Positions 1 through 9,682 of a DNA stretch of 64,000 nucleotides are shown here, piece after piece. Position 1 is the stretch's first letter. Every line of letters starts with the position of its first letter. The translations under genes and the position numbers were made by a program. The DNA comes from Litchfieldia salsa (lineage in GTDB: Bacteria > Bacillota > Bacilli > Bacillales > Bacillaceae_L), in NCBI RefSeq assembly GCF_900104555.1, contig NZ_FNJU01000005.1, positions 214,075-278,074 on the forward strand, in the 5' to 3' direction. A model generated the notes under the pieces. The model was not told the DNA's origin and searched no databases. It saw only the letters and a list, made by a program, of their open reading frames with translations.

Positions 1-2995
1 AAGCCCTTAACTCGCTTAAGCTGATACATTCTTGTGGATTAAATAAACTTACAACATGTTCATGACATGTGAAGAACATAACTTGCTGGTTATTCGAAAT
101 TTCTTTTAATAGCACGACAACATTTTCCAGTCTTTTTCCATCAAAATTGACAAAACTGTCGTCAATTAAAAAAGGAACCTTTTCATTTACACTAATGGTT
201 TTTGCTAATGCAAAGCGAATCGCTACATATATTTGTTCTGCTGTTGCTTGACTTAACTCATCAGGGGTGAACCTTATACCATCCTTTCTTTCAATTATAA
301 AGCCCGCTTTCCCCTCTTTAGGATACACCCTTACATATGTTCCATTTGTAAGTATAGTCAAATATCTTTCAGCAGTCTTTAATAACTGTGGTAACCGCAC
401 ATCTCGATATTGTTGGATCGTTTTCTCAAGTAGATCTTTGGCTACAGACATGATTGCCCATTCTTTAGCGTGCTCTTGAAAACTAGATTGTGCAAATCGA
501 TAATCATGGAAAACTTCAGCATACACCCCACCCTCTTCAAGCTCTTCAATTCTTATCTTCGTTTCAGAAAGCTGATGCTGTATTTCTTTTAGTTTCTCTT
601 TATTATGTCTTAGTTCTATTTCAACTTTTTCAATCTTCCTTTCATCATTCAAAGCATCTAGCCACTCCTCTTCAACTAAAGGATAGCTTGATAGTTGAGC
701 ATCTACTAATAATAGGCGTTCTTTAATTCTACTAGCTCTCTCAGCTACTTTAGCTTTTCTTCTAAACTCCTCTTCTGTTTGCACATTTGCTTGTGCTAAC
801 AATGTTTCTACATCTTTCAAAACAAAATTAACTTCAGATTGCAACTGGGCAACATCTTCATCTATCTCTTCAACCTTTTTAGTAGTATGGGTTAATTCTT
901 CTAAAACAGATGTTTGTTGTTTGATTGCTTGGTTAATCCTTTCTAAAACAATGAGTGAGTCTGACTGATCGACTTCAACCTTACATGCCTCACCAATAAA
1001 TTTGATCATGCTATCAAACTCTTCTATTTGTGACTTTATTAAGTTTATCTGCTCTATACACTCATTCTTTTCTCTTATACATTGTTTTAATCTTACAATC
1101 ACGTTATAAATATCAATGAGCTGCTCACTAGTCTCAGGTATTTTATATTTTTCACATTGTTCTACTAATTTCTTTTTAACCTTAAAATATTCCTGTTCCC
1201 ATATTTCATACTGATTAACAATACGATCATATGAACGTTCTAGTTGACCAAAATTCGCTCTTTCCACCTCTAAAAGTTGCTGTACTTGTGAATTCTTTGA
1301 TAACCTTACTTGTACTTCGTTATAGTCAGCATCATTAAACGACTCCACATCTGGTGTGAGTTCTTTTAGCTGCTTTATCAATTCCATTTTATCCGCTTGA
1401 AGTTCAGATAACATGCTGCTCGTTGATTGTTTCAATAAACTAAAATAAATGATAGGTGTCACAAACGCAAATAAGAGTGGAAACAGACCAGAAGTCCATG
1501 TACCGGCAGTAAATAAATAGATAGAAAATCCTAGTAAAACAAGTGCTATAACTAAAAAGATTCCAAATCCTTTCTTCATTTGTCTGTTTTTACTAGTTTC
1601 TATGTTTACTCTCTTTCGATCATTTTGATCAATAGATTTAAGTAAGCTTTCCTTAACATTGTTACGATGTCCTCGAGACTTAAAACGATCATATTCTCTT
1701 TCTAATTGTCTTTGCTCTCCCTCAGGAAGTAGCTCATCCTCATACCCTTTTATTTTAAGATCACAATCTTCAAGTGCATCTTTTGCATCATTAAAACTTT
1801 GATCTAATATCCTTTTTCTCTGTCGTAATCCTTCGAGTGTTGAAGATGTTTGTTTAATATGTTCTTTTGCCACTAAACTTGTATCAAATTTCATGATCTC
1901 TTCTTCAGCTGCTTCGGTATGTATTAGTTCTTTTTGTTGCTCTATCTCTTCTATTCTATTTTTACGGACATTGTTTAATTGCTGCAGTTTAAGCTTATTT
2001 TCCTCATAGATATTTCTTAAGCGATTCAGTGACTGTATTTCTTGATCATACTTTAAAATATCTTCATCCAGTAATAGTTCTTTGATTCTCTTCTCCCACT
2101 TCGATTTTCTTTCATTGAGGCCGACCAATTGAGTGTTATATGGTTGAAGCTGTGAAAGTAATCCATCTAATCTCTTTAAACCATCAATAGGGAAAGGCTC
2201 ATAGGATGGGAGTTCTTGAAGACTTTCATTTAAATTGTTTTTCTCTTTTAATAAAGGCTTTATTGATTGAATGAATTCATATGTTTTAAGTTTTTGTTGG
2301 TAGTCAATCAAAAGCTGCTCAATTTGCAGTAACTCATTCTGTAATGCTTCTTTATCCTCCATTAATAAATAATAAGTCTCATTTTTTTCTTTCAGCTTTT
2401 TTACTTTTTGATTCATGTCCTTTAATTGTTGAAGTTCTAAATTCAAGAACGGTTTCTTGCCATTTGGCTTAAAAAGGGATTCAAGGTTTTTTTCAAGCTT
2501 TTGATTGATCAATAATAATGCATCCGTACCTATCGCACCTGAAGAGAATAGAAATCTACCTAAATCATCTGAACTAAGACGATGTATATTTTGTAGTCCA
2601 TGCACATTAAACGAAAAGATGCTTTGATAATAACTCCGATCTAAATTACTAAGTAATTCATGTAGTAATTCCTCTCCATGTATTGAGCCATCTTGCAATT
2701 GTACCCTTACATCACCAACAGCTTTGCCAGGAAGCCTTTCTATCGTTACTAGTCCAAACTTCTCTGTACCTACAATTAGCTTTCCACCATAGCTTTGAGT
2801 GGTCTTTGGCTCATAACGTTGTTCATTTTGTTGTTTTGTCGGAAAACCAAATAAAATGCTTAAAATAAATGACATCAGCGTAGATTTCCCAGCTTCATTT
2901 TTTCCATAGAATACCTGGATATTAGCTGATAGATTATTAAATTTTACATTTTCGAATTTACCATAGCCGTAAATATGTAAGCCAATAATCTTCAT
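1..2995 (-). CDS. yhaN: YhaN: Rad50/SMC-like AAA ATPase, C-terminus cut by window edge
   Basis: Open from the ATG at 2995 to the window edge without a stop: 998 codons, so only the extreme C-terminus is missing (B. subtilis YhaN is about 960 residues). The N-terminus (MKIIGLHIYGYGKFEN) leads to a Walker A motif, GKNEAGKST, near residues 30-38. The last 60 codons hold the Walker B/D-loop motif LIDDSFVNFD followed by FFTCHEH. Long charged coiled coils fill the middle. Residues about 473-525 form two hydrophobic helices, so the protein should be membrane-anchored where Rad50 has its zinc hook. The start overlaps the yhaO stop (ATGA), indicating translational coupling with the Mre11-like partner. 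Both ends are in one frame, so no frameshift is suspected. A DNA repair or nuclease role is inferred from the family. Confidence 0.9.
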   Translation of the reverse strand, partial: MKIIGLHIYGYGKFENVKFNNLSANIQVFYGKNEAGKSTLMSFILSILFGFPTKQQNEQRYEPKTTQSYGGKLIVGTEKFGLVTIERLPGKAVGDVRVQLQDGSIHGEELLHELLSNLDRSYYQSIFSFNVHGLQNIHRLSSDDLGRFLFSSGAIGTDALLLINQKLEKNLESLFKPNGKKPFLNLELQQLKDMNQKVKKLKEKNETYYLLMEDKEALQNELLQIEQLLIDYQQKLKTYEFIQSIKPLLKEKNNLNESLQELPSYEPFPIDGLKRLDGLLSQLQPYNTQLVGLNERKSKWEKRIKELLLDEDILKYDQEIQSLNRLRNIYEENKLKLQQLNNVRKNRIEEIEQQKELIHTEAAEEEIMKFDTSLVAKEHIKQTSSTLEGLRQRKRILDQSFNDAKDALEDCDLKIKGYEDELLPEGEQRQLEREYDRFKSRGHRNNVKESLLKSIDQNDRKRVNIETSKNRQMKKGFGIFLVIALVLLGFSIYLFTAGTWTSGLFPLLFAFVTPIIYFSLLKQSTSSMLSELQADKMELIKQLKELTPDVESFNDADYNEVQVRLSKNSQVQQLLEVERANFGQLERSYDRIVNQYEIWEQEYFKVKKKLVEQCEKYKIPETSEQLIDIYNVIVRLKQCIREKNECIEQINLIKSQIEEFDSMIKFIGEACKVEVDQSDSLIVLERINQAIKQQTSVLEELTHTTKKVEEIDEDVAQLQSEVNFVLKDVETLLAQANVQTEEEFRRKAKVAERASRIKERLLLVDAQLSSYPLVEEEWLDALNDERKIEKVEIELRHNKEKLKEIQHQLSETKIRIEELEEGGVYAEVFHDYRFAQSSFQEHAKEWAIMSVAKDLLEKTIQQYRDVRLPQLLKTAERYLTILTNGTYVRVYPKEGKAGFIIERKDGIRFTPDELSQATAEQIYVAIRFALAKTISVNEKVPFLIDDSFVNFDGKRLENVVVLLKEISNNQQVMFFTCHEHVVSLFNPQECISLSELRA

Positions 2996-4239
2996 GAATG
3001 TCCTCCAATCGACCGTTGGTTATAAATTGAATTTAACAGCAACTCTTCTGCCTGTTTAAGGATTTCTTCCTCTTCTGCTTTAGTTAATTCATCCAAAAAC
3101 CTGCGGGCTATTGGATGTCCATATAAAGGATTTATAGCGTCTTTTGTATAATCATACGAATCAATGATATTTACTAAATCACCTAGGAAGGATGCTTCAC
3201 TTTTAATGCTCTCCCGATCTATTTTAATTTGACTATAAACTTTAAGAGAAATAACATATACAAAGTTTTCTAGCTCTTCTTCACCTTCCTGGATCATGTG
3301 AAGTACGTCTTCAAGAACAAGCGAATCCATTAAGATAGGATGCAATTCACCATTTCCGGTCAACTCAATAGAAAGGAATACAGCTTCCATACCTTTTCGA
3401 TAACCATTTATTACTTGAAAAAGATGATCAATTAATTCCGATATTTTCGACATGTTATTAATTGAGATACTCACATGTTCCCAAATGATATCAGCAGTTT
3501 TGTGGAAAGTGGGTATCGCATCTTCTGCGGTTAGGTGAACGATATACCCTCCCTTATCACCACTTTCCTTCCTATGCCTTCCCTGTATATTGCCAGGATA
3601 CATGATGAGTGGTTGATTAGAAAGAACTTGACTCTTATGTATATGTCCTAGTGCCCAATAATCAAATTTCTTCTGAAGCAATTGTTCTACCTTAAAAGGT
3701 GCATATTGATTATGCTCTTTAGCTCCTTCAACGCTCCCATGTAAAATACCAATATGAAAATCTGCATCTTCTTTCTTGGTATAGTATTTAGTCATATTTT
3801 CAGTTACTGCTCTTTGTGGGTAACTAAATCCGTAGATATGAACCCTACTATTTAAATCTTTTGTAAAGGTCTTTACCTCCACTTCATCACTTTTGAAAAC
3901 ATGGACATGGTCAGGCCACTCAATTTCATACCATTCTGCACCTACGTGATCATGGTTACCATGAACAATATATACTTGAATGCTATGGGTACTTAGCCTT
4001 TGAAGTTCTTTTCGAAAACGGGCTTGAGCGCGAATACTTCGATTCTCTTGGTCAAAAATATCACCTGCAATGATCATAAAGTCTACTTTTTCTCTAATAG
4101 CAAGAGAGATTAGTCTTGTAAACGACTGAAAAGTACTTTCTCTAATTCTTTTATATATTTGCTCTGGTAGCTTTTTTAATCCGATAAATGGACTATCTAA
4201 ATGCAAATCTGCAATATGTAAAAACCTAACTGATTTCAT
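2992..4239 (-). CDS. yhaO: YhaO: Mre11/SbcD-like metallophosphoesterase
   Basis: Calcineurin-like phosphoesterase of 415 residues, probable nuclease subunit paired with YhaN. All family motifs are present: HIADLHLD (8-15), GDIFDQ (59-64), GNHDH (94-98), GILHGS (164-169) and GHIH (198-201), which supply the two-metal ligands. The C-terminal half is a family-specific cap ending in a Glu-rich helix. An upstream in-frame ATG at 4263 exists, but the start at 4239 has a good ribosome binding site (AAAGGGAGAG) and begins MKSVRFLHIADLHL, as expected for the family. The gene overlaps yhaN by four bases (ATGA). Confidence 0.92.
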   Translation of the reverse strand: MKSVRFLHIADLHLDSPFIGLKKLPEQIYKRIRESTFQSFTRLISLAIREKVDFMIIAGDIFDQENRSIRAQARFRKELQRLSTHSIQVYIVHGNHDHVGAEWYEIEWPDHVHVFKSDEVEVKTFTKDLNSRVHIYGFSYPQRAVTENMTKYYTKKEDADFHIGILHGSVEGAKEHNQYAPFKVEQLLQKKFDYWALGHIHKSQVLSNQPLIMYPGNIQGRHRKESGDKGGYIVHLTAEDAIPTFHKTADIIWEHVSISINNMSKISELIDHLFQVINGYRKGMEAVFLSIELTGNGELHPILMDSLVLEDVLHMIQEGEEELENFVYVISLKVYSQIKIDRESIKSEASFLGDLVNIIDSYDYTKDAINPLYGHPIARRFLDELTKAEEEEILKQAEELLLNSIYNQRSIGGHS

Positions 4240-4330
4240 AATACTCTCCCTTTTAATTAACACGATCTTAATATTTCTTATTTTATCATTTCAAAAACAC
4301 GAATGCACGTTCTACAACCATATATCACAA

Positions 4331-4362
4331 AAAGCTCAGAGTTTATATTTACTCTGAGCTTT
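4331..4362 (-). terminator. Intrinsic terminator of yhaQP
   Basis: A 12-bp perfect stem (AAAGCTCAGAGT / ACTCTGAGCTTT) with an 8-nt loop follows the yhaP stop codon. On the minus strand it is followed by a run of T. Confidence 0.85.
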
Positions 4363-4395
4363 AATATTGAATAATCAATAAAGATATTTTCCAAG

Positions 4396-5649
4396 CTATT
4401 TTGATTTAGATAATTGAATGGCTTTTATTATATCCTTGAAGGATGAGCTTTTTCCATACATCAATACCCCACCACGATAGACACTTGCACCGAAAATGGC
4501 TAATGCTGTAATCGTTAAAACAAGCAACCCAATACCCAATCCAATTTCCCAGAAAGGAATATTTAACATTCCTACTCGTAAAAACATGATCATAGGAGTG
4601 AAGAATGGTATAAACGATGTAACCGTCACAAATGTAGAATCTGGATTACTCAACCCAAACATGGCAATCATAAATGCTCCTACAATTAAGAGAGTCATTG
4701 GTGTAATCATTTGCTGTACATCTTCAATTCTACTTACTAGTGAACCAAGAAATGCGGCAAGAGTCGCAAATAGAAAGTAGCCTAAGAGAAAGAAGATAAT
4801 CGCATACACAAAGGTTGCTACAGGTAATTGTCCAAATCCAAAGAATTCAAACATCCCACCTTCTAGACTATTTAAATTCTGTTTAAGGGACGTATATCCA
4901 ACTAATAGAATAACTGCGAATTGGGTAATGCTCAGTAAGCCAATACCAAGAATCTTTCCAAACATTTGTTTCACCGGAGACACACTAGAAATTAAAATTT
5001 CCATAACCCGTGAGGACTTTTCTGTCGCCACTTCCATTGCAATCATACTAGCATACATGATTACAGCCATATAAATGATAAATAAAAGAATGTAGACAAG
5101 TCCTCTTGCCTGATTTAATTCTTCCTCTGTTTTGGCATTCTGCTCTAAAGCAACCTGTTCCATCTTAACAGGTGAGAACAATGTATCTAATTGCTCTGAA
5201 GTAATGCCTAAGCTCTCAGTGGCAATTGCAACCTTCAACGATTGCAGACCTTGTTGAAGCTGTGATGAAACTTGAGTATCAGTCACAGTCATAGCCTTAT
5301 ATATCCCCTGAGGCAATTGCTCTTGATCTAAACTAATTTTCAAGTAACCCGTGTAATCTCCATTAATAACCTTGTCCTCTAACTCTTGTTCTTCCATTTT
5401 AACTTCCTCAAGAAGTAATTGTGTATTAATCATGGACAATTGCTGTTCAAAGGCTGGATATAATTCACCGGTTTCATCCAAAACGGCTATCTTTTCTTTT
5501 TGATCATTTTGATCAAATGTATTAATTATATTTTCAATGTTTGTTAGTCCTACAACAATCAATGAAGTAATAATGGTTGTAATGATAAACGATTTCGTTC
5601 TTAATTTTGCCCAATAAGTATGCCATAGAATAATCCAGAACTTATTCAT
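4396..5649 (-). CDS. yhaP: YhaP: ABC-2 type exporter permease
   Basis: Membrane subunit of 417 residues that pairs with the YhaQ ATPase; NatB-like. It has one N-terminal transmembrane helix (about residues 19-36), a soluble domain of roughly 130 residues outside the membrane, then a cluster of five to six helices (about 180-400) typical of ABC-2 permeases. The conserved ATEKSSRVMEILISSVSP segment lies in the first cytoplasmic loop. The start at 5649 (MNKFWIILWHTYW) is preferred over one 33 bases upstream because AAGGTGGG lies at the right distance, inside the end of yhaQ. The two genes overlap by eight bases. NatAB-type pumps export sodium; the substrate here is not known. Confidence 0.87.
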   Translation of the reverse strand: MNKFWIILWHTYWAKLRTKSFIITTIITSLIVVGLTNIENIINTFDQNDQKEKIAVLDETGELYPAFEQQLSMINTQLLLEEVKMEEQELEDKVINGDYTGYLKISLDQEQLPQGIYKAMTVTDTQVSSQLQQGLQSLKVAIATESLGITSEQLDTLFSPVKMEQVALEQNAKTEEELNQARGLVYILLFIIYMAVIMYASMIAMEVATEKSSRVMEILISSVSPVKQMFGKILGIGLLSITQFAVILLVGYTSLKQNLNSLEGGMFEFFGFGQLPVATFVYAIIFFLLGYFLFATLAAFLGSLVSRIEDVQQMITPMTLLIVGAFMIAMFGLSNPDSTFVTVTSFIPFFTPMIMFLRVGMLNIPFWEIGLGIGLLVLTITALAIFGASVYRGGVLMYGKSSSFKDIIKAIQLSKSK

Positions 5650-6541
5650 ATGATGCACCCACCTTTTCGATGAAGATATCATTTAATGATGGTTCTTCTA
5701 GAACAAATTTGCGCACAAATCCTTTATTTGAGATTGCTTTGAACAGATCCTGAGCAATCTCTTCATTTTCAATTTGAAGAATTAACCCTTCTGCTGTTTC
5801 CTTCACCTTTGTTACACCTTGAATGTCTTTAATCTCTGATAAATCAAAGTCAGCATGTATGATAACATTCTTCCGTCCAAATGAGCGCTTAATTTCTTTA
5901 AGTGATCCGTGAACAATTGGTTTCCCGTGATGCATGATGCATAGCTGGTCACATAACTCTTCAACATGCTCCATTCTGTGGCTCGAAAACACAATTGAGG
6001 TTCCATTATTCTTCAGTTGAAGAACGGCATCCTTTAATAATTCAACATTAACAGGATCAAGTCCACTAAATGGCTCATCTAATATTAGAAGCTTTGGTTT
6101 GTGAATGACTGACGCGATAAATTGGATTTTCTGTTGATTTCCCTTAGAAAGTTCTTCTACCTTCTTATTTGCGTATTCCGGTACATTAAATCGTTCTAAC
6201 CAGTAATGCATCTCCTTAATAATGGATTTTTTATCCATCCCTCTTAATCTTGCTAAATAAACAAGTTGATCTACTACCTTAAGTTTTGGATAGAGTCCAC
6301 GCTCTTCTGGTAGATAACCAACTAGATGACTTGTTTCATAGTTAATTGGCTTCTCTTGCCAAGTAATCTCTCCACCTGATGGATGAAGCAGACCAAGAAT
6401 CATCCTAAACGTTGTGGTTTTCCCAGCTCCATTTGCCCCTAAAAATCCAAACATCTCTTTTTCTGGTATTTCAATTGATAAGTGATCAACTGCAATAAAA
6501 GAGCCAAACTTCTTGGTCACATTCTTTATTCTCAATGTCAT
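5642..6541 (-). CDS. yhaQ: YhaQ: ABC transporter ATP-binding protein (NatA-like)
   Basis: ATPase of 299 residues energising the YhaP permease. Walker A GANGAGKTT is at 35-43, the signature is the SKGNQQK variant near 135, Walker B LLILDEPFSGLD near 150-162, and the H-loop SSHRMEH near 195. A C-terminal extension of about 85 residues is typical of exporter ATPases of this class. The ribosome binding site GGGAGG precedes the ATG. The next upstream gene is galM with its own terminator, so yhaQP should be an independent two-gene unit. Confidence 0.9.
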   Translation of the reverse strand: MTLRIKNVTKKFGSFIAVDHLSIEIPEKEMFGFLGANGAGKTTTFRMILGLLHPSGGEITWQEKPINYETSHLVGYLPEERGLYPKLKVVDQLVYLARLRGMDKKSIIKEMHYWLERFNVPEYANKKVEELSKGNQQKIQFIASVIHKPKLLILDEPFSGLDPVNVELLKDAVLQLKNNGTSIVFSSHRMEHVEELCDQLCIMHHGKPIVHGSLKEIKRSFGRKNVIIHADFDLSEIKDIQGVTKVKETAEGLILQIENEEIAQDLFKAISNKGFVRKFVLEEPSLNDIFIEKVGASYE

Positions 6542-6656
6542 ATTTTTTACCTCCCATTTATTCCAATAGACACTACGTGTTGGATGTTATAAAAGATTCA
6601 TATATTTCAAATTAACTTAAACTAAGCACCTATAATAGGAAACTGGAATAAATAAA

Positions 6657-6678
6657 GACCAAATCTTGGGATTTGGTC
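6657..6678 (-). terminator. Terminator after galM
   Basis: GACCAAAT / ATTTGGTC stem with a 6-nt loop just downstream of the galM stop. On the minus strand it is followed by TTTATTTA. Confidence 0.7.
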
Positions 6679-6699
6679 GGTTCGTTCATTCAATTTAGT

Positions 6700-7743
6700 T
6701 TATGTAGAAAAAATAAACTTTGTCTGAGTGCGATATTCTTTCCCTTTTTCTACTACACAAGAAGAAAAATGTGGTTGATGAATTGAATCAGGCGGTCCTT
6801 GAGTTTCAAGGCATAGACCATAATGTTTTGTAGACGCTACTCCTGGGAGATGGAAATTGCCTTCTAGCTGATTTCCAGTATATAAAACTACACAAGGCTC
6901 ATCCGTTTCAATGGTAAGTTTTCTTCCGCTCGTTTCATCTACTAAGACAATTTCTTGATCATGATTTTGGGATAATAAGAATGGATGATCATACCCATTA
7001 CCTGCAAGTATATTTTGCGCATATGTTGCTTCAATTCCATCCTTAATTTGTCTACCTTGACGGAAATCAAATGTTGTATCCTTTACATCAATTAATTCAC
7101 CTGTTGGCATTAATTCGTCATTTAGTTCAATAAACTGATCACTTTTCATCGTTAATACATGCTCAGCAATACTACGTTTACTATCTCCACTTAAATTAAA
7201 ATAAGTGTGATTAGTAAGATTAACCAGGGTTGTTTTATCAGTAGTACCTTGATAAGAAATAAGAAGTTCATTTTGGTTATTCAGTGTATAAACGACTTTT
7301 AGACTTAATGTTCCAGGATAGCCCTCTTCTTGATCAGGACTTGTATAATAAAATTCAACACCTGCTTCATCTGCACTTTCAAATACAGCAGAATTCCAAA
7401 GAACATGGCTATAACCTTGTTCTCCACCATGTAAATGATTATTTCCATCGTTCTTCGCTAATGTGTAGGTTGTAGCTTCTAATTCAAATTCAGCACCGCT
7501 TATACGCCCTGCAACTCGGCCACACACAGCACCGAAAAAAGTAGGGTTTTTCTTATATTCTTCAAAAGTATCAAACCCTAATACAACGTTTTCAATATTC
7601 CCATCACGGTCTGGTGTCTTAATATTAGTTATTACACATCCAAAGTTAATACAAGACAGCTCCATACCATTGTTATTCTTTAAAGTGTATTCAAACACTG
7701 TTTCTCCGTTCAATTCTCCATAGTTTCTTTGTGATACATTCAT
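6700..7743 (-). CDS. galM: Aldose 1-epimerase (mutarotase)
   Basis: Cytosolic enzyme of 347 residues that interconverts the alpha and beta anomers of galactose, glucose and related sugars. Family motifs: GRVAGRISGA, NHLHGG (first substrate-binding histidine), NHTYFNLSG (catalytic histidine) and a C-terminal CLETQGPPDS carrying the catalytic glutamate. Length matches bacterial GalM. It stands alone, with no gal or ara genes adjacent. A partial catabolite-responsive-element-like sequence lies about 55 bases upstream. Confidence 0.93.
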   Translation of the reverse strand: MNVSQRNYGELNGETVFEYTLKNNNGMELSCINFGCVITNIKTPDRDGNIENVVLGFDTFEEYKKNPTFFGAVCGRVAGRISGAEFELEATTYTLAKNDGNNHLHGGEQGYSHVLWNSAVFESADEAGVEFYYTSPDQEEGYPGTLSLKVVYTLNNQNELLISYQGTTDKTTLVNLTNHTYFNLSGDSKRSIAEHVLTMKSDQFIELNDELMPTGELIDVKDTTFDFRQGRQIKDGIEATYAQNILAGNGYDHPFLLSQNHDQEIVLVDETSGRKLTIETDEPCVVLYTGNQLEGNFHLPGVASTKHYGLCLETQGPPDSIHQPHFSSCVVEKGKEYRTQTKFIFST

Positions 7744-7796
7744 TTGTTAATCAACCTTCTTTCTGCTTTTTATAAAATTAAACTTAATGACTCTTG

Positions 7797-7810
7797 AGTA
7801 AGCGTTTACT
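7797..7810 (-). promoter_or_regulatory. Possible cre (CcpA) site upstream of galM
   Basis: AGTAAGCGTTTACT matches 12 of 14 positions of the cre consensus TGWAANCGNTNWCA; only the two outermost bases differ. It lies 54-67 bases upstream of the galM start, a plausible place for carbon catabolite control of a sugar enzyme. No promoter was identified securely enough to place the site relative to transcription start. Confidence 0.35.
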
Positions 7811-7942
7811 ATCAAAAGAGATATAATCCTATTAATTCTTTGAAAGGCTTCTTCCAATGATTACATTTTACCGATTTTTCCACATAAATGAAACATATCT
7901 TTTGAAATTTCCTTAACAAAATAATAAATCATTAACATTTAT

Positions 7943-7982
7943 AAAAACAAGTAGGATACGCTAACGTTTCCTACTTGTTTTT
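7943..7982 (-). terminator. Terminator after hemZ
   Basis: A 14-bp perfect stem (arms containing ACAAGTAGGA / TCCTACTTGT) flanked by A-run and T-run, directly after the hemZ stop. It has the form of a bidirectional terminator. Confidence 0.85.
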
Positions 7983-8008
7983 AGGATTACAGTTATGTTA
8001 GTAATTTG

Positions 8009-9517
8009 TTAATGTGTAATCTTGGATGAAAATAGTTCATTTAAGATTTTAATTTTCTCATTTGTATAATGGATATAATTTTCATTATATGCCTTAGGTT
8101 CTTTAGGATTTGCAAATTGCGTAATCTTTCCACTACTAGGATCAACAAATTTACTTGCCGCACCGCAGCCTAATCCAATAATAGATTGTTGCTCTTCCAT
8201 GATCATAATATTATAGATGCTTTCTTGACCAGGCAATGAATAACCTACATTTTCAAGATTACCCAAAATATTTTTCATACGATATAAATAGTATGGAACA
8301 TATCCATGTTCTTCTGTCCAGGATGTCGCATGATTCATCATTTGCGTGATTTCATCTCGATCAGCAACTTTATATTTTTGTTTATTTTTTGTCATTTCAG
8401 AGGCCCGTTTGAAAGATAGAGTATGGACTGTTAAAGACTCTGGCATTAACTTTTTCGTTTCTGATAGAGTGTAGTCAAACTCTTCCACACCTTCGCCTGG
8501 CAATCCGATAATTAAATCCATATTAATATTGTTCATACCCATACTTCTTGCTAGATGAAATTTCTCAATCGTTTCTTCCACAGTATGATGACGACCTATC
8601 GCTTTTAATGTCTCTTGAATATAAGATTGAGGATTTATACTAATTCGATCAATGTTCCATTTATTCAATACATCTAATTTTTCCGGTGTGATTGTATCAG
8701 GTCTTCCTGCCTCGACAGTAATTTCTCTTATTTTCTCCACGTTAGGAAATGATTGAACCATTTCCTCATAAAGCATGTCCATTTCCTCAGCAGAGATACT
8801 AGTCGGTGTTCCACCACCATAATAAACAGTCGTGATGTTGATTCCATTGTCTTTTAGCCAACTACCAATTTCACGTATTTCATAATGCAACCCACCTAAA
8901 AATGAATCTACAGAACCTTGCTTACCATTGATGGCATAAGCAGGAAACGTACAATAGGCACACTTAGTAGGGCAAAATGGAATTCCAATGTAGATACTTA
9001 CTTCATTCTTCAATTCGTATAAGTCAGGGATCATCGTTAACTGACGATCAACGATTCTTTGCATAAGTTCAATTTTCTCTGAACTGATTAAATATTGTTC
9101 TCTAAGCTTTTCATGTGCCGTGTCCTTTGAATCACCATTAAGAAGCATTTTATGCAACAACTTAGTGGGTCTTACACCAGTTAAAAATCCCCATTGTTGA
9201 ATAACACCTGTTTGTTTCTGTAAAACCGAAACAAACACATGTGAAACAGCTCTTTTTTCCTGTGTGAACAGTTCTTTTAAATTTGAATATGAAAGGACTT
9301 CTTTCTCAATGCCTTCCTCAAAAACGTTATCCCCATCTTCGATTTTTGCATAGGCCTTAATTAGTTTATCTTCTACTGAATACCCAATCTCAACTGTTAT
9401 ATCACCATTTATCGACGTATCAAATGTTGTTTCACTATCTTCAAAAAATAAATTCGTTATTGCACCTAGTGGTCTTAAGAAGCGTTCATCACTTAGACCC
9501 TTTACAATGATCTTCAC
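8009..9517 (-). CDS. hemZ: HemZ: coproporphyrinogen III oxidase-like radical SAM protein
   Basis: Radical SAM enzyme of 502 residues, the usual HemZ length. The [4Fe-4S] motif is CPTKCAYC (C182, C186, C189), preceded by a HemZ-type N-terminal domain of about 170 residues. YYGGGTPTS and GLPGEG are further SAM-domain motifs. In B. subtilis HemZ has been linked to oxygen-independent conversion of coproporphyrinogen III; many relatives are not true HemN enzymes, so the exact reaction is inferred. The gene is monocistronic by its flanking terminator and the divergent gene upstream. Confidence 0.9.
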   Translation of the reverse strand: MKIIVKGLSDERFLRPLGAITNLFFEDSETTFDTSINGDITVEIGYSVEDKLIKAYAKIEDGDNVFEEGIEKEVLSYSNLKELFTQEKRAVSHVFVSVLQKQTGVIQQWGFLTGVRPTKLLHKMLLNGDSKDTAHEKLREQYLISSEKIELMQRIVDRQLTMIPDLYELKNEVSIYIGIPFCPTKCAYCTFPAYAINGKQGSVDSFLGGLHYEIREIGSWLKDNGINITTVYYGGGTPTSISAEEMDMLYEEMVQSFPNVEKIREITVEAGRPDTITPEKLDVLNKWNIDRISINPQSYIQETLKAIGRHHTVEETIEKFHLARSMGMNNINMDLIIGLPGEGVEEFDYTLSETKKLMPESLTVHTLSFKRASEMTKNKQKYKVADRDEITQMMNHATSWTEEHGYVPYYLYRMKNILGNLENVGYSLPGQESIYNIMIMEEQQSIIGLGCGAASKFVDPSSGKITQFANPKEPKAYNENYIHYTNEKIKILNELFSSKITH

Positions 9518-9682
9518 ATTATCACCTTTTCATAAATAAGCTCTTTATAGTGTACTTAATATCAACTTGTTTATCAATGGAAAGAAAATCACACCAAAAC
9601 CAACTCACTCTCTTAAGCTTGACGTATACTTTTTAAGTAAATGTCAAACAATTACAAAAGAAGTATAGAAAGGGGTTTATAA

